A stretch of 64,000 bases of DNA from Pantoea sp. AS-PWVM4 (GTDB lineage Bacteria; Pseudomonadota; Gammaproteobacteria; Enterobacterales; Enterobacteriaceae). The stretch spans positions 60,857-124,856 of the forward strand of contig NZ_ASZC01000021.1 in assembly GCF_000468095.1 (NCBI RefSeq). Reading direction: 5' to 3'. The notes beneath the pieces were generated by a model that worked only from the letters and a program-made list of their open reading frames with translations, did no database searches and was not told the DNA's origin. The translations under genes and the position numbers were made by a program. How positions within the stretch are numbered: the stretch's first letter is position 1; each line of letters starts with the position of its first letter. This document shows positions 1 to 11,073 of this stretch, one piece after another.

Positions 1-1465
1 AGCCGAGGGTTGAGAAGGTCCACAGGCCAGAAGAGAACCAGGTATCCAGCACGTCTTCGTCCTGGCGCAACGCCACGTCAGCGCCAAGGTTGTTTTCCTG
101 ACGTACTTCTTCTTCAGTGCGGCCGACATACACGTTGCCGTGATTGTCGTACCACGCCGGAATACGGTGGCCCCACCAAAGTTGACGGGAAATACACCAG
201 TCCTGAATGTCGCGCATCCAGGAGAAATACATGTTTTCGTACTGCTTCGGCACGAACTGGATGTCGCCGTTTTCCACCGCTTCAACCGCGACTTTTGCCA
301 GCGGGGCAGTGCGCACATACCACTGGTCGGTCAGCATCGGCTCAATCACCACGCCGCCACGGTCGCCATAAGGTACGGTCAGATCGTGAGGCTTGATCTC
401 ATCCAGCAGGCCGAGGGCGTCAATCGCCGCGACGATCGCTTTACGCGCAGCAAAACGTTCCATGTTCTGGAACTCAGCCGGGATGGCGTTGCTGTAAACA
501 TCAGTCTCTTCACCGTTAGTGTCGAGCACTTCCGCAGTGGTGCGGATGTCGCCGTCGAAGGTCAGGATGTTGATCATCGGCAGCGCATGGCGACGGCCAA
601 CTTCGTAGTCGTTGAAGTCGTGGGCCGGGGTGATCTTCACGCAGCCGGTGCCTTTTTCCATGTCGGCGTGTTCATCGCCAACGATCGGAATACGACGGTC
701 TACCAGCGGCAGGATCAGCTCTTTGCCGATCAGATCTTTATAACGTGGATCTTCCGGGTTGACGGCCACACCGGTATCGCCCAGCAGGGTTTCCGGGCGG
801 GTGGTCGCGACCACCAGGTAATCTTTACCTTCCGCGGTTTTTGCGCCATCGGCCAGCGGGTAGCGGATGTGCCACATCGAACCTTTGGTTTCGCGGTTTT
901 CAACTTCGAGGTCAGAAATCGCGGTACGCAGTTTCGGGTCCCAGTTTACCAGGCGCTTACCACGGTAAATCAGGTTCTCTTTATACAGGCGTACAAACAC
1001 TTCTTTCACGGCATTGGAAAGCCCTTCATCCATAGTGAAGCGCTCGCGTTCCCAGTCCACGGAGTTGCCGAGGCGACGCATCTGACGGGAGATATTGCCG
1101 CCTGATTCCGCTTTCCACTGCCAGATTTTGTCGATAAAGGCTTCGCGACCGTAATCCTGGCGCGTTTTGCCCTCTTCAGCCGCAATTTTGCGCTCAACCA
1201 CCATCTGGGTAGCGATACCCGCGTGGTCAGTACCCGCCTGCCACAGGGTGTTTTTGCCCTGCATGCGCTGGTAACGAATCATGGTGTCCATGATGGTTTG
1301 CTGGAAGGCGTGACCCATATGCAAGCTGCCGGTGACGTTCGGCGGCGGGATCATGATGCAAAAGCTTTCCTGGCTGGTGTCGCCATTCGGTTTAAAGTAG
1401 CCCTGCTGTTCCCAGTGCTCGTAGAGCGGCTGCTCGATATCTTGCGGGTTATATGTCTTTTCCAT
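1..1465 (-). CDS. valS: Valine--tRNA ligase, N-terminal half (cut by window edge)
   Basis: Charges tRNA-Val with valine and edits mischarged threonine; cytoplasmic class I synthetase. The reading frame is open from an ATG at 1465 to the left edge, giving about 488 of the roughly 950 residues usual for the family. It begins [18 protein letters not shown] and contains the class I HIGH-type signature as HMGH near residue 49, inside [15 protein letters not shown]. The KMSKS loop and anticodon-binding domain lie outside the window. The start is 5 bp after the holC stop, so holC and valS are probably cotranscribed, as in E. coli. Identity is clear from the sequence. Confidence 0.97.
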   Translation of the reverse strand, partial: MEKTYNPQDIEQPLYEHWEQQGYFKPNGDTSQESFCIMIPPPNVTGSLHMGHAFQQTIMDTMIRYQRMQGKNTLWQAGTDHAGIATQMVVERKIAAEEGKTRQDYGREAFIDKIWQWKAESGGNISRQMRRLGNSVDWERERFTMDEGLSNAVKEVFVRLYKENLIYRGKRLVNWDPKLRTAISDLEVENRETKGSMWHIRYPLADGAKTAEGKDYLVVATTRPETLLGDTGVAVNPEDPRYKDLIGKELILPLVDRRIPIVGDEHADMEKGTGCVKITPAHDFNDYEVGRRHALPMINILTFDGDIRTTAEVLDTNGEETDVYSNAIPAEFQNMERFAARKAIVAAIDALGLLDEIKPHDLTVPYGDRGGVVIEPMLTDQWYVRTAPLAKVAVEAVENGDIQFVPKQYENMYFSWMRDIQDWCISRQLWWGHRIPAWYDNHGNVYVGRTEEEVRQENNLGADVALRQDEDVLDTWFSSGLWTFSTLG

Positions 1466-1470
1466 TTCTG

Positions 1471-1929
1471 CTATGTCGTTTGCGGCTGTGGTGGCGTCGC
1501 CGTATTCAATTGGAAGCCAACGCTGCGATACGCTTTATAGCGGTCACGCGCCAGCTGTTTCTGGGATTCTTCGTAAGGAACGAAGTCTATCACTTCATGG
1601 AAAGCAGTAGCAAAATCTGCGAACTGCGGCAGCAGGCTGATTAGCAAGTCGCGTGGCGAACTGCCGCGTCGTTGCGGCCAGGCTAACTCGACCGGTGCGC
1701 CATAACGCGGGCCTTCGCCTGCAAGGTTATGCGGCACAAAGGCGTTTGCCGGGCGCTGCCATAAGGCTTCATCCAGACGATTGGCCTGCTGTTCATCGGT
1801 GCAGGCAATCAGGATGCGTTTGCCGTCACGCCAGCGTGCTTCGGCCAAATCGCACACCAGCGCTTCAATGGCGCTCAGGCCGTCGCTGGCGGTATCGGAC
1901 TCCATCACATAAAAGGTGGCGTTTTTCAT
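1471..1929 (-). CDS. holC: DNA polymerase III chi subunit
   Basis: The 152-residue product matches the chi subunit of the clamp-loader complex, which with psi (HolD, also in this window at 53.5 kb) links the polymerase to single-strand binding protein. It starts [12 protein letters not shown] and keeps the family's length and fold-type pattern (short N-terminal strand, [18 protein letters not shown], then [10 protein letters not shown]). The C-terminal tail is rich in Gln, Thr and Pro. It sits between pepA (73 bp upstream) and valS (5 bp downstream) on the same strand, the normal enterobacterial order. Confidence 0.95.
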   Translation of the reverse strand: MKNATFYVMESDTASDGLSAIEALVCDLAEARWRDGKRILIACTDEQQANRLDEALWQRPANAFVPHNLAGEGPRYGAPVELAWPQRRGSSPRDLLISLLPQFADFATAFHEVIDFVPYEESQKQLARDRYKAYRSVGFQLNTATPPQPQTT

Positions 1930-2002
1930 GGCGGGCTAGATTCCATTAATGACATTGGGGCGCATTATGCGCCCCGGTTTTAATTGCTGCACGTCGGATG
2001 CG

Positions 2003-3514
2003 TTAATCGTCGCCGTTCAGACCTGCACGGTTCAGCAGGAACTGCGACAGCAGCGGCACCGGGCGACCGGTTGCGCCTTTGGCTTTCCCGGAGCGCCAGG
2101 CAGTACCGGCGATATCCAGGTGCGCCCAGTTAAATTTGCGCGCGAAGCGAGCCAGGAAGCACGCTGCGGTGATAGCACCACCCGGACGGCCGCCAATGTT
2201 TGCCATGTCGGCAAAATTGGATTCCAGCTGCTCCTGATATTCATCCGCCATCGGCAAGCGCCAGGCACGGTCGCCAGACTGCTCAGAGGCGCTGATCAAC
2301 TCATGCGCCAACGGATTGTGGTTTGACAGCAGACCGCTGACATGATGACCCAGCGCAATCACGCAGGCACCGGTCAGGGTGGCGACATCAATCACCACTT
2401 CAGGATCGAAGCGCTCAACATAAGTCAGGGCATCGCACAGCACCAGACGACCTTCGGCATCGGTGTTCAGCACTTCTACCGTCTGGCCTGACATGGTGGT
2501 CAGCACGTCACCCGGACGCATCGAACGGCCATCAGGCATGTTTTCACAGCCTGCCAGCACCCCGACCACGTTCAGCGGCAGATTCAGTTCCGCCACCATG
2601 CGCATCACGCCATAGACCGATGCAGCGCCGCACATGTCGTACTTCATCTCGTCCATCGCTTCCGCCGGTTTGATCGAGATACCGCCGGAATCGAAGGTCA
2701 GGCCTTTACCGACCAGCACGATCGGGCGTTCGTCTGCGTTGCTGCTGCCTTTGTATTCAATCACCGACATCAGTGACTCATTCTGCGAACCCGCACCGAC
2801 GGCGAGATAGGCATTCATCCCCAGCTCTTTCATCTGCTGTTCGCCGATGACGCGGGTGGTGACATTTTTGCTGAACGCATCCGCCAGTTGGCGTGCCTGC
2901 GACGCCAGATACGCGGCGTTACAAATATTTGGCGGCATGTTGCTGAGGTCTTTCGCCGCTTTAACGCCAGAGGCTACTGCCAGACCATGCTGAATTGCGC
3001 GTTCGCCGCTGGTCAGTTCACGGCGTGTCGGCACGTTGAACACCAGCTTACGCAGCGGGCGGCGTGGCTCGACTTTGTTACTTTTCAGTTGATCAAAGTT
3101 GTAGAGCGCTTCTTTGGAGGTCTCCACCGCCTGGCGAACTTTCCAGTAGGTATTGCGGCCTTTGACGTGCAGTTCAGTCAGGAAGCATACCGCTTCCATT
3201 GAGCCGGTATCATTCAGCGTGTTGATGGTCTTCTGAATTACCTGCTTGTACTGGCGCTCATCCAGTTCGCGTTCTTTGCCGCAGCCGATCAGCAGGATGC
3301 GCTCGGAAAGGATATTCGGCACATGGTGCAGCAGCAGTGTCTGGCCCACTTTACCCTCAAGCTCACCGCGGCGCAGCAGGGCGCTGATGTAACCGTCGCT
3401 GATCTTATCGAGCTGTTCGGCAATCGGTGAAAGACGACGCGGTTCGAAAACGCCAACCACAATGCAGGCGCTGCGTTGTTTTTCCGGGCTACCGCTTTTT
3501 ACACTGAACTCCAT
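2003..3514 (-). CDS. pepA: Leucyl aminopeptidase A (M17 family)
   Basis: A 503-residue cytosolic M17 aminopeptidase that removes N-terminal residues from peptides. In E. coli, PepA also binds DNA and acts in carAB repression and Xer recombination, so this copy may share those roles. The catalytic domain shows [11 protein letters not shown] (metal-binding Lys and Asp near 270-275), YDMCGAA and the family signature NTDAEGRL at about 350-357. The N-terminal domain, which binds DNA in E. coli, is full length. The gene diverges from lptF across about 270 bp and leads into holC-valS. Confidence 0.97.
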   Translation of the reverse strand: MEFSVKSGSPEKQRSACIVVGVFEPRRLSPIAEQLDKISDGYISALLRRGELEGKVGQTLLLHHVPNILSERILLIGCGKERELDERQYKQVIQKTINTLNDTGSMEAVCFLTELHVKGRNTYWKVRQAVETSKEALYNFDQLKSNKVEPRRPLRKLVFNVPTRRELTSGERAIQHGLAVASGVKAAKDLSNMPPNICNAAYLASQARQLADAFSKNVTTRVIGEQQMKELGMNAYLAVGAGSQNESLMSVIEYKGSSNADERPIVLVGKGLTFDSGGISIKPAEAMDEMKYDMCGAASVYGVMRMVAELNLPLNVVGVLAGCENMPDGRSMRPGDVLTTMSGQTVEVLNTDAEGRLVLCDALTYVERFDPEVVIDVATLTGACVIALGHHVSGLLSNHNPLAHELISASEQSGDRAWRLPMADEYQEQLESNFADMANIGGRPGGAITAACFLARFARKFNWAHLDIAGTAWRSGKAKGATGRPVPLLSQFLLNRAGLNGDD

Positions 3515-3783
3515 GCACTCTCCTGAATCTTAAAGACAACGGCCTAAGCTGTCGTTAGAATGTAGCGCGCTCGTAACGCATTAAATTTGTTGCGACGCCA
3601 TGACATTTAAACGCCGGCGGTCATAATGAGTTAGGGTGGCAATGTGTTGTTTTTTCACCACCCGGACGCGTTTGTCATACTATTTTAGCTGCGATGACGG
3701 CCATTGATGAAGAAAAATGGCTGATAAGCGTTGAAACTAGCGATTTTCCTGCAAAAAGACAAGTTATCACAGGCGTACTAAGC

Positions 3784-4884
3784 GTGATCATCATTAGATA
3801 TCTGGTTCGGGAAACGCTCAAAAGCCAGCTGGCTATCCTGTTCATCCTGCTACTGATCTTCTTTTGTCAGAAGTTAGTGAGGATCCTGGGTGCCGCGGTG
3901 GATGGCGAGATCCCAACAAACCTGGTTCTGACATTGTTAGGACTTGGCGTGCCTGAAATGGCACAACTTATCCTGCCCCTAAGCCTGTTTCTGGCGATTT
4001 TAATGACCCTTGGGCGGCTGTACACCGAAAGTGAAATCACGGTGATGCATGCCTGTGGCCTGGGGAAAAGCGTGCTGGTTAAATCAGCGATGATCCTGAT
4101 GCTGCTCACCTCGATGGTGGCGGCGATTAACGTGATATGGCTGGGCCCCTGGTCTTCACGTTATCAGGATGAAGTGACGCAGAATGCCAAAGCCAACCCC
4201 GGCGCGGCCGCGTTGGCGGCAGGGCAATTCCAGACCTCCAGCGACGGTAACGCGGTGTTGTTCGTTGAAAACGTGCGGGGTAACACCTTCGGCAACGTCT
4301 TCCTCGCCCAGTTGCGTCCAAAGGGGAATGCGCGACCTTCAGTGGTGCTGGCAGATAGCGGGCATATGGAGCAACGCCCGGACGGGTCACAAATTGTGAC
4401 GCTGGATAAAGGCACGCGTTTTGAAGGGACCGCAATGTTGCGTGATTTCCGTATCACCGACTTTGTGAATTACCAGGCGCTGATTGGCTACAAACAGGCG
4501 GTGCTGGATCCCAACGATGCTGAGCAGGCGGATATGCGCACGCTGTGGCAAAGCAAAGATCCTACCTTCACTGCCGAGCTGAACTGGCGTCTGACGCTGG
4601 TGTTCTCAGTATTGGTGATGGCGTTGATGGTGGTGCCGCTTAGCGTGGTGAACCCGCGTCAGGGCCGTGTCCTGTCGATGTTACCGGCGATGTTGCTGTA
4701 TCTGATCTTCTTCCTGCTGCAAAGCTCGCTGAAATCAAACTCGGCGAAGGGGAAATTCGATCCAACCATCTGGATGTGGGTGGTGAACTTCGGTTACCTG
4801 GCACTGGCCGTCGGCCTGAACCTGTGGGATACGGTGCCGATGCGCCGCATCCGCGCCCGTTTTAGCCGTGGAGGGTCAGTGTGA
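3784..4884 (+). CDS. lptF: LPS export ABC transporter permease LptF
   Basis: Inner-membrane permease of the LptB2FG transporter that extracts lipopolysaccharide and passes it to LptC. I chose the GTG at 3784 (366 residues, beginning VIIIRYLVRETLKSQ), because E. coli LptF starts at the equivalent position. The frame runs upstream to an ATG at 3694, but that extra 30-residue stretch does not resemble the family. Three N-terminal membrane segments, a periplasmic beta-jellyroll (about 120-270) and three C-terminal segments are visible. The stop codon overlaps the lptG start, so the two are translationally coupled. Confidence 0.95.
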   Translation: MIIIRYLVRETLKSQLAILFILLLIFFCQKLVRILGAAVDGEIPTNLVLTLLGLGVPEMAQLILPLSLFLAILMTLGRLYTESEITVMHACGLGKSVLVKSAMILMLLTSMVAAINVIWLGPWSSRYQDEVTQNAKANPGAAALAAGQFQTSSDGNAVLFVENVRGNTFGNVFLAQLRPKGNARPSVVLADSGHMEQRPDGSQIVTLDKGTRFEGTAMLRDFRITDFVNYQALIGYKQAVLDPNDAEQADMRTLWQSKDPTFTAELNWRLTLVFSVLVMALMVVPLSVVNPRQGRVLSMLPAMLLYLIFFLLQSSLKSNSAKGKFDPTIWMWVVNFGYLALAVGLNLWDTVPMRRIRARFSRGGSV

Positions 4885-5960
4885 TGTTTAAGGTACTTGA
4901 CCGGTATATCGGCAAAACCATTTTTAACACCATCATGATGACGTTGTTCATGCTGGTGTCGCTGTCGGGCATCATCAAGTTTGTCGATCAGCTACGTAAA
5001 ACCGGGCAGGGCATGTATACCGCGCTGGATGCTGGGTACTACACCCTGCTCAGTGTGCCGAAAGATATTGAGATCTTCTTTCCGATGGCGGCGTTGCTCG
5101 GGGCGTTGTTAGGTCTTGGCAATCTGGCGCAACGCAGCGAACTGGTGGTGATGCAGGCATCGGGTTTCACCCGGATGCAGGTAGCACTGGCGGTGATGAA
5201 AACCGCAATTCCGCTCGTGTTGTTGACCATGGCGATTGGTGAGTTTGTTGCGCCGCAGGGTGAGCAGATGGCACGTAACTACCGTGCGCAGCAGTTGTAC
5301 GGCGGTGCACTGGTGTCAACGCAGAATGGTTTGTGGGCGAAAGACGGTAACAGCTTCATCTATATCGAACGTATCAAGGGCGATAACCAGATTGATGGCG
5401 TCAGCATCTACAACTTCAACGATCAACGTCGCCTGTTGAGCGTTCGTTATGCAGCGACTGCCACCTGGGATAAAACCAAGAAACTTTGGGTGTTGTCCCA
5501 GGTGGATGAGTCGGACCTGAAAGATGCGAAGCAGATTACCGGTTCACAAAGCCTGAGCGGCGAATGGAAAACCAACCTGACGCCAGACAAGCTGGGTGTG
5601 GTAGCGCTGGACCCGGATGCGCTGTCGATTCGCGGGCTTTACAACTACAGCAAGTACCTCAAACAAAGTGGACAAGAGGCGGGCCGTTATCAGCTCAACA
5701 TGTGGAGCAAAATCTTCCAGCCGCTCTCGGTGGCGGTGATGATGCTGATGGCGTTGTCGTTTATCTTTGGACCGTTGCGTAGCGTGTCGATGGGGGTACG
5801 CGTCGTAACCGGTATCAGCTTTGGTTTCCTGTTCTACGTGCTGGATCAGATTTTCGGTCCGTTGAGTCTGGTGTATGGCATTCCACCGATTCTCGGGGCG
5901 ATTCTGCCGAGCGCGGCGTTCTTCGCCATCAGCCTGTTTTTGATGTTGAAACGTCGTTAA
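4884..5960 (+). CDS. lptG: LPS export ABC transporter permease LptG
   Basis: Partner permease of LptF. The ATG at 4884 shares its A with the lptF TGA (TGATG junction); a GTG one codon earlier is also in frame. The 358-residue product begins MFKVLDRYIGKTIF and is very close to E. coli LptG throughout, including the coupling-helix region FPMAALLGALLGLG and the segment NMWSKIFQPLSVAVMM. A periplasmic domain sits between two sets of membrane helices. A 25-bp perfect inverted repeat lies just after the stop and probably ends transcription. Confidence 0.96.
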   Translation: MFKVLDRYIGKTIFNTIMMTLFMLVSLSGIIKFVDQLRKTGQGMYTALDAGYYTLLSVPKDIEIFFPMAALLGALLGLGNLAQRSELVVMQASGFTRMQVALAVMKTAIPLVLLTMAIGEFVAPQGEQMARNYRAQQLYGGALVSTQNGLWAKDGNSFIYIERIKGDNQIDGVSIYNFNDQRRLLSVRYAATATWDKTKKLWVLSQVDESDLKDAKQITGSQSLSGEWKTNLTPDKLGVVALDPDALSIRGLYNYSKYLKQSGQEAGRYQLNMWSKIFQPLSVAVMMLMALSFIFGPLRSVSMGVRVVTGISFGFLFYVLDQIFGPLSLVYGIPPILGAILPSAAFFAISLFLMLKRR

Positions 5961-5968
5961 GCACCATC

Positions 5969-6046
5969 CCCGTAGCGGCGCGATTTATCGCGCGGATTTT
6001 TCCGGCTTCACGCACGGAATTGCGCGATAAATCGCGCCGCTACGGG
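5969..6046. repeat. Inverted pair of REP-like palindromic elements
   Basis: Two 25-bp arms, 5969-5993 and 6022-6046, are perfect reverse complements separated by 28 bp. Each contains GCGGCGCGATTTATCGC, a core that is itself partly palindromic. It lies between the convergent lptG and yjiN-like genes, where a strong hairpin could end transcription from both sides. The right arm overlaps the 3' end of the neighbouring minus-strand gene. The same core recurs at 8.9, 14.9, 27.0, 56.5, 61.1 and 63.8 kb. Confidence 0.9.
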
Positions 6047-7323
6047 AGCGTCAAATATCTCAGCAACATCGGCAACTGCGACAACAAATACAGCACCAGA
6101 CCAATCGAACCGCCCACCAGCGTGCCGTTGATACGAATAAACTGCAAATCACGGCCAATATTCAGCTCAATCTGCTGCGACATTTCGCGCGCATCCCAGC
6201 TTTTCACCGTGTCACTGATGTGGCGTGTCAGAAACTGGGCAAACTCCGGTGCGACGCTACGTGCGGCATCTTCCAGATGCTGATTCATTGAGGTGCGCAG
6301 CGCCTGGTCAGCGGCAAGCGTTTCACCCAACCACAACGCAGCCAGTCGAACGCGTTCCTGCACACGCGAGTTGTCGCTGCGCAAATCCTCCTTCAGCCAG
6401 CCGCGTAAATCCTGCCACAGTTCACCAATGTAGCGATTCAGCGACTCATCTTCCTTCAGCCAGCTTTTGATCACCTCAGCGCGTTCGGCCATCTCAGGAT
6501 CGTTTTTCAGCTTCACAATCAGCCGCTCCACCGCGCGGTTAAAACCGAGGCGAAATTCGTGGCCCTGATCCAGCGCCACCTCATCCAGAATCGAATCGAC
6601 GGCGTTAGCCACCAGCTCGGCGCTGTGCTCGCCCAACCACTCGGTGGGTAACACTTTGGCCTTGATTGGATGCTCGCGTTTCAGCCAGCGCACAATCTGC
6701 ATGGCGATAAATTCCCGCGTGCCGGGCTTGTGCAGGATACGCAGCAGTTGCTGCACCGCCGCATCCAGCAGCTCCTGATGACGGTTGTTTTTGGTCAGGC
6801 TTTCCAGCAGCAGCGCGCTGGATTGGGTGAGGTCAACCTTGTCGAGCGCGCGATGTACCGCCCGACGCAGAAACTGCTGAATACGCGCATCGTCGGTAAG
6901 GTCGAGAAAGCCGCGCATCACCTGCAACAGATGGCGGCCAATGCGGTCGGCATTACCGGGCGCATTCAGCCACTGCGCCAGCATCTGCGAAGGGTCGTGA
7001 CGACGAATCAGGGCCAGCAACGAATCGGTATCGAGGAATTTTTCCTGCACAAAGCGGCCAAGGTTTTCGCCGATGCGATCCTTATTACGCGGGATGATCG
7101 CGGTGTGACGTGAAATAAAGGGCACCGGCACGCGGCGAAACAGCGCCACCACCGCGAACCAGTCGGCCAGCGCACCGACCATCGCCGCTTCGGCAATGGC
7201 TTTAACGCCACTGACCCAAAAGTTGGGCGGCAGAAACAGCGTAATGACAAAAATCGCGGCGGCAATCAGCAGCAGCGACAGCGCCAGACGTTTGCTCCGT
7301 TTCAGTTGTTGATGTTTATCCAT
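6040..7323 (-). CDS. yjiN: DUF445 family inner-membrane protein (YjiN-like)
   Basis: A 427-residue protein of the DUF445 family, like E. coli YjiN; its biochemical role is not established. It starts [15 protein letters not shown], has a hydrophobic segment at about 12-33, the family motif [14 protein letters not shown] near 50, a long mainly helical middle, and a C-terminal membrane segment ([18 protein letters not shown]). The last codon (Pro) and the TAG stop are contributed by the repeat arm at 6022-6046, so the natural C-terminus may have been changed by insertion of that element. yjgR starts 11 bp upstream of its start region on the same strand, suggesting an operon. Confidence 0.9.
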   Translation of the reverse strand: MDKHQQLKRSKRLALSLLLIAAAIFVITLFLPPNFWVSGVKAIAEAAMVGALADWFAVVALFRRVPVPFISRHTAIIPRNKDRIGENLGRFVQEKFLDTDSLLALIRRHDPSQMLAQWLNAPGNADRIGRHLLQVMRGFLDLTDDARIQQFLRRAVHRALDKVDLTQSSALLLESLTKNNRHQELLDAAVQQLLRILHKPGTREFIAMQIVRWLKREHPIKAKVLPTEWLGEHSAELVANAVDSILDEVALDQGHEFRLGFNRAVERLIVKLKNDPEMAERAEVIKSWLKEDESLNRYIGELWQDLRGWLKEDLRSDNSRVQERVRLAALWLGETLAADQALRTSMNQHLEDAARSVAPEFAQFLTRHISDTVKSWDAREMSQQIELNIGRDLQFIRINGTLVGGSIGLVLYLLSQLPMLLRYLTLP

Positions 7324-7333
7324 TGACTGCTCC

Positions 7334-8836
7334 TTAACGACGACGCCCTCCCATCAGGCTACCCAACACGCCGCGAATGATTTGATTAGTGACCTGCCGT
7401 GCGGCGCTTTTTGCCATCGTCTGTACCACCCCATCACGCTTGCCGCCGCGCGGGCCGGTACTGCCAAACAGAATATCTTTCAGGCCGCCGAGAATGCCGT
7501 CATCCACCGCCACATTGTTGCCTTTCGCTGCGGGGGCATTGGCCTGATCGGTGGCAACCTGCACCCCTTTTTGTAGCATTTCGAAGGCAGATTCACGATC
7601 GACTTCGCTGTCGTATTTACCGTACAACGGCGAGTGGTTAATCAGGCCATTACGTTCATCACTGCTGACTGGCCCCATGCGGGAACCGGGCGCAATCACC
7701 ATCGCACGTTCCACTATCGACGGGCTGCCTTTTTCATCGAGGAAGGAGATTAACGCCTCGCCAGTCCCCAGCGCCTGAATGGCCTCGACGATATTAAACG
7801 CCGGGTTGGCGCGCATGGTGTCGGCCGCCGTTTTCACCGCTTTCTGATCTTTCGGGGTAAAGGCGCGCAGTGCATGCTGCACACGGTTGCCGAGTTGGCC
7901 CAACACGCTGTCGGGAATATCGGCGGGGTTCTGCGTGACAAAATAGACGCCAACGCCTTTCGAGCGAATCAGGCGAATCACCTGTTCAACCTTCTCCAGC
8001 AGCACCGCGGGCGCGTCGTTAAACAGCAGATGCGCCTCATCAAAGAAGAACACCATTTTCGGCTTATCAAGATCACCCGCTTCGGGCAATTGTTCATACA
8101 ATTCTGCCACTAGCCACAGCAGGCTGGTGGCGTAGAGTTTTGGCAGTTGATAGAGTTTTTCGGCGGAGAGGATGTTGATAAAGCCTTTGCCCTGATCGTC
8201 GCAACGCATCCAGTCGCGAATATCCAGCATCGGTTCACCAAAGAAATGCTCAGCACCCTGCTGCTCCAGCGTCAGCAGGCCACGCTGAATCGCGCCGACC
8301 GAGGCGCTATTGATGTTGCCATATTGCGTCTGGAATTCTTTAGCGTTGTCGCCGATGTATTGCGTCATAGCGCGCAAATCTTTGAAATCCAGCAGCAACA
8401 GGCCTTGATCGTCGGCGATGCGGAAGATGATTTGCAGTACGCCGCTCTGGATGTCATTGAGGTTGAGCAAACGCGCCAGCAGCAGCGGGCCAACATCCGA
8501 GACGGTGGCGCGCACCGGATGGCCTTGCTCGCCAAAGATATCCCACAACATCACCGGATTGGATTGAGGTTGCCAGTCGGTCACGCCGATCTTCGCCAGC
8601 CGAGCCAGCAGTTTCTCCGAACCTTCGCCCTCAGCGGCGATACCCGTCAGATCGCCTTTCACATCGGCCATAAACACCGGCACGCCAATGGAGGAGAAAG
8701 ATTCCGCCAGTTTTTGCAAGGTGACGGTTTTACCGGTGCCGGTCGCGCCGGTAATCAGGCCGTGACGGTTCGCCATGTTTGGCAGCAGTTGCAGTTTCAC
8801 TTCCGGGGTTTGGGCAATCAACAACGGGGTGGTCAT
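7334..8836 (-). CDS. yjgR: HerA/DUF853-type ATPase YjgR
   Basis: A 500-residue P-loop ATPase of the DUF853 group, related to HerA/FtsK-like helicases; the physiological role is unknown. The Walker A motif GATGTGKT is at residues 30-37 and a Walker B with DEAH at about 266-269 ([13 protein letters not shown]). An arginine-finger-like region ([17 protein letters not shown]) follows near 305. The C-terminal tail is basic and ends GGRRR, which could contact nucleic acid. It precedes the DUF445 gene by 10 bp and is probably cotranscribed with it. Confidence 0.92.
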   Translation of the reverse strand: MTTPLLIAQTPEVKLQLLPNMANRHGLITGATGTGKTVTLQKLAESFSSIGVPVFMADVKGDLTGIAAEGEGSEKLLARLAKIGVTDWQPQSNPVMLWDIFGEQGHPVRATVSDVGPLLLARLLNLNDIQSGVLQIIFRIADDQGLLLLDFKDLRAMTQYIGDNAKEFQTQYGNINSASVGAIQRGLLTLEQQGAEHFFGEPMLDIRDWMRCDDQGKGFINILSAEKLYQLPKLYATSLLWLVAELYEQLPEAGDLDKPKMVFFFDEAHLLFNDAPAVLLEKVEQVIRLIRSKGVGVYFVTQNPADIPDSVLGQLGNRVQHALRAFTPKDQKAVKTAADTMRANPAFNIVEAIQALGTGEALISFLDEKGSPSIVERAMVIAPGSRMGPVSSDERNGLINHSPLYGKYDSEVDRESAFEMLQKGVQVATDQANAPAAKGNNVAVDDGILGGLKDILFGSTGPRGGKRDGVVQTMAKSAARQVTNQIIRGVLGSLMGGRRR

Positions 8837-8892
8837 GATTTTTCTCTCTCAGGCATGCGGTGATGCCTGAAAGGATAGCAAACGTGGACCAG

Positions 8893-8964
8893 GCGTAGCG
8901 GCGCGATTTATCGCGCGTCTTTATCGTCTGCGAAAAGATGCGCGATAAATCGCGCCGCTACGGG
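8893..8964. repeat. Inverted pair of REP-like elements
   Basis: Arms at 8893-8916 and 8940-8964 carry the GCGGCGCGATTTATCGC core in opposite orientations around a 23-bp loop. The pair lies between yjgR and the solute-binding protein gene, both on the minus strand, just after the end of the latter. It could act as its terminator or protect its mRNA end. Confidence 0.88.
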
Positions 8965-8969
8965 ACCGG

Positions 8970-10541
8970 TTATTTCTTTTGCACCGTATCGAAATACAAC
9001 AGGCTCACACCGATCCCCTGCTGCACATGATCGACATTATTACGCACCGCCACCTGCTGCGCGCCCTGTAAGGTGATAACGAACGGCGAATTCTGCTGCA
9101 CCGACTGCTGCAATTCGGTGTAGAGCTGGCGACGTTTGGCCGCATCGCTTTCGCCTGCTGCGGCGCGGGTTTTGGCGCTCAGATCCGGAATGTCCCAGCC
9201 GACGCGCCATGCGAGGGTTTTCGAGCCACCGGGTACGTTGTACACAAAGGCGCTGGCGTTGGTATTGGGATCGACATAATCCGCCCCCCAGTAAATAAAG
9301 ATCGACTGGAAATCGCGCCCGCGCATTTTGCTCCACAGCTCCGACTCCGCCACCGGTTGCAGCTCAATCTGAATATCCGCTTTGGCAAAGCTGGCTTGCA
9401 GTGCCTGGGCCACATCGATATAAGGCGGTTGATTGATGACCGTCAGCGAGAACCGGGTGCCGGGCTGAATGCCGCCCTGGCGCAGAATTTGTTTGGCTTT
9501 CGCCACATCGTAGTGGAATGGCTGGTTTTCCAGCGCGCCGTCAAACCCCTGCGGCAGGAAGCTTTGATGAATAGCGTATTGGCCTTTTAACAGTTGATCG
9601 GCGATGGCGTGATAATCCACCAACCAGCGAGCGGCCTGCCAGAATGCAGGATTGCCAAGTGCCGGTTGTGCTTTGTTCTGCGTATTGAAGCCGAGGTAAT
9701 ACACCAGGCTGGACGGGAAAGCAGCGATGCGCAGGTTTTTATCGCTTTTCAGCGCGTCAATCTGATCCGGACCAAGCTGGTAGGCGACATCGACATCACC
9801 CTGCTGAATCAACAAACGACGTGCGCCAGCATCGGCCACGCCTTTTAGCAGAATACGTTTTAGGTGTGGCTGGGGCTGTGCCTGGGCGTTAGCGGTCAAC
9901 ACCAATGCCTGCTGCGGGACATATTGTTGAATGACAAAGGCCGCACTGCCTGCGGAATGGGTGTGCAGCCAGCCGTTACCCAGATCGTTGTTGGCTTCAT
10001 GCTGTTGCACGGTTTTGCTGTCAACAATCGAGGCCACCGGCGCCGTCAGCAGGCGTAGCGCCAGATCCTGCCCAATCGCCGCAGGCCACTGAATTTCCAG
10101 TTGGTGGTCATTCAACACTTTAAACTGAGCGGTGATATTGTCTGGCGTCCAGCCAAACTCGGCGAGGATAAACGACGGTGCCTTGTTAAGTTGTACCGCG
10201 CGGGTTAAGGAGAACACCACATCCTGCGGCGTTACCGGATTGCCGCTGGCAAAATGCGCGCCGGATTTCAGGGTAAAGACCAGGCTGTGCGGCGTGCTGC
10301 CCGCTTGCCAGGAGGTCGCCAGCAGCGGCGCGAGTTTCTGCGGCGTCGTGCGATCGGCCTCCACCAACGTTTGATACAGATTGCGCTGCACGCTGTTGCT
10401 GACGGTTTCAAAACTTTCCGCAGGGTCAAAACTGATGATGCCATCGAGCGGCACGGCGACAACTAAGGTGTCCTTCGGCGTCGCCGCCTGTAACGTAAAA
10501 GCGCAACTGATTAGCGCCAGCAACAAAACTAATGATCGCAT
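8970..10541 (-). CDS. ABC transporter solute-binding protein, family 5 (peptide type)
   Basis: A periplasmic binding protein of the DppA/OppA family. I place the start at the ATG at 10541, which has a GGGA element 8-9 bp upstream; an in-frame ATG at 10550 lacks a spaced ribosome site. The product is about 523 residues with a signal peptide (MRSLVLLLALISCAFTLQA). Family-5 features include FDPAESFETVSNSVQRNLYQ and the YWGADYVDPNTN region near 420. No permease or ATPase genes are adjacent, so it must use a transporter encoded elsewhere. The ligand cannot be told from sequence. Confidence 0.88.
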   Translation of the reverse strand: MRSLVLLLALISCAFTLQAATPKDTLVVAVPLDGIISFDPAESFETVSNSVQRNLYQTLVEADRTTPQKLAPLLATSWQAGSTPHSLVFTLKSGAHFASGNPVTPQDVVFSLTRAVQLNKAPSFILAEFGWTPDNITAQFKVLNDHQLEIQWPAAIGQDLALRLLTAPVASIVDSKTVQQHEANNDLGNGWLHTHSAGSAAFVIQQYVPQQALVLTANAQAQPQPHLKRILLKGVADAGARRLLIQQGDVDVAYQLGPDQIDALKSDKNLRIAAFPSSLVYYLGFNTQNKAQPALGNPAFWQAARWLVDYHAIADQLLKGQYAIHQSFLPQGFDGALENQPFHYDVAKAKQILRQGGIQPGTRFSLTVINQPPYIDVAQALQASFAKADIQIELQPVAESELWSKMRGRDFQSIFIYWGADYVDPNTNASAFVYNVPGGSKTLAWRVGWDIPDLSAKTRAAAGESDAAKRRQLYTELQQSVQQNSPFVITLQGAQQVAVRNNVDHVQQGIGVSLLYFDTVQKK

Positions 10542-11073
10542 TATTGTCATCCCGAGTGATTGATTAACTGACTCTATCGCTGAGGCGCAAATGGCAAAAT
10601 GCCGGTTTGTTCTGAGCTGTGCCAGAAATTAACAATCCATTTCGGCGCTCAATTATTTCGCTTATTTTGTGCGCTGCCTGTCATTTTTCGGAAATAGATA
10701 TGGAGATTGTGTTTCCTGTAAGTAAATAAGATGTTATTAATGAGAATGGTTCTCTTGTATGGAAGTGTGATTTATTTTTATCGATTAATTCCCGGTATTA
10801 TTGCGATGCGTAAATTGTTTTGGTCATTTGCACAGTCGATTCGAACAAAAACCTGACATTTGTACGGTTAAAACGGAAATTCCCGCCGCGAAAGCCCTTC
10901 ACCAGCTCGTAACCAAAATTCAACATGATGATGCTTTCTCATCAAAACACATCCTTAATTTAATTCTTACACTTTGAAATATCTGTATCCCTAAGATTGC
11001 CAGGTTGTTTACCGATGAATTAAGTCATTAACAAAAATAATTATCTTTCTTAGCAAGTGAGAGTCGTCAGGCC
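10542..11073. other. Intergenic region upstream of the dehydrogenase operon
   Basis: About 530 bp, AT-rich, between the divergent solute-binding protein and the dehydrogenase operon. I see no open frame of note. The only clear element is a short GAGAA-TTCTC dyad near 10742. The dehydrogenase promoter must lie here, but I cannot pick -35 and -10 boxes with confidence. Confidence 0.6.
10741..10755. promoter_or_regulatory. Possible Fur-like dyad
   Basis: TGAGAATGGTTCTCT has the 7-1-7 dyad form of a Fur site and matches the consensus TGATAATnATTATCA at roughly 10 of 14 positions. It lies about 320 bp before the dehydrogenase start, which is far for direct control. A weak candidate only. Confidence 0.25.

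Noticed and set aside
140..1105. Long open frame on the plus strand (321 codons)
   Set aside because: It lies opposite valS, whose conserved protein sequence is clear on the minus strand; the product resembles nothing and has no ribosome site.
8147..8863. Plus-strand open frame of 238 codons
   Set aside because: Antisense to yjgR, where the ATPase motifs show the real frame.
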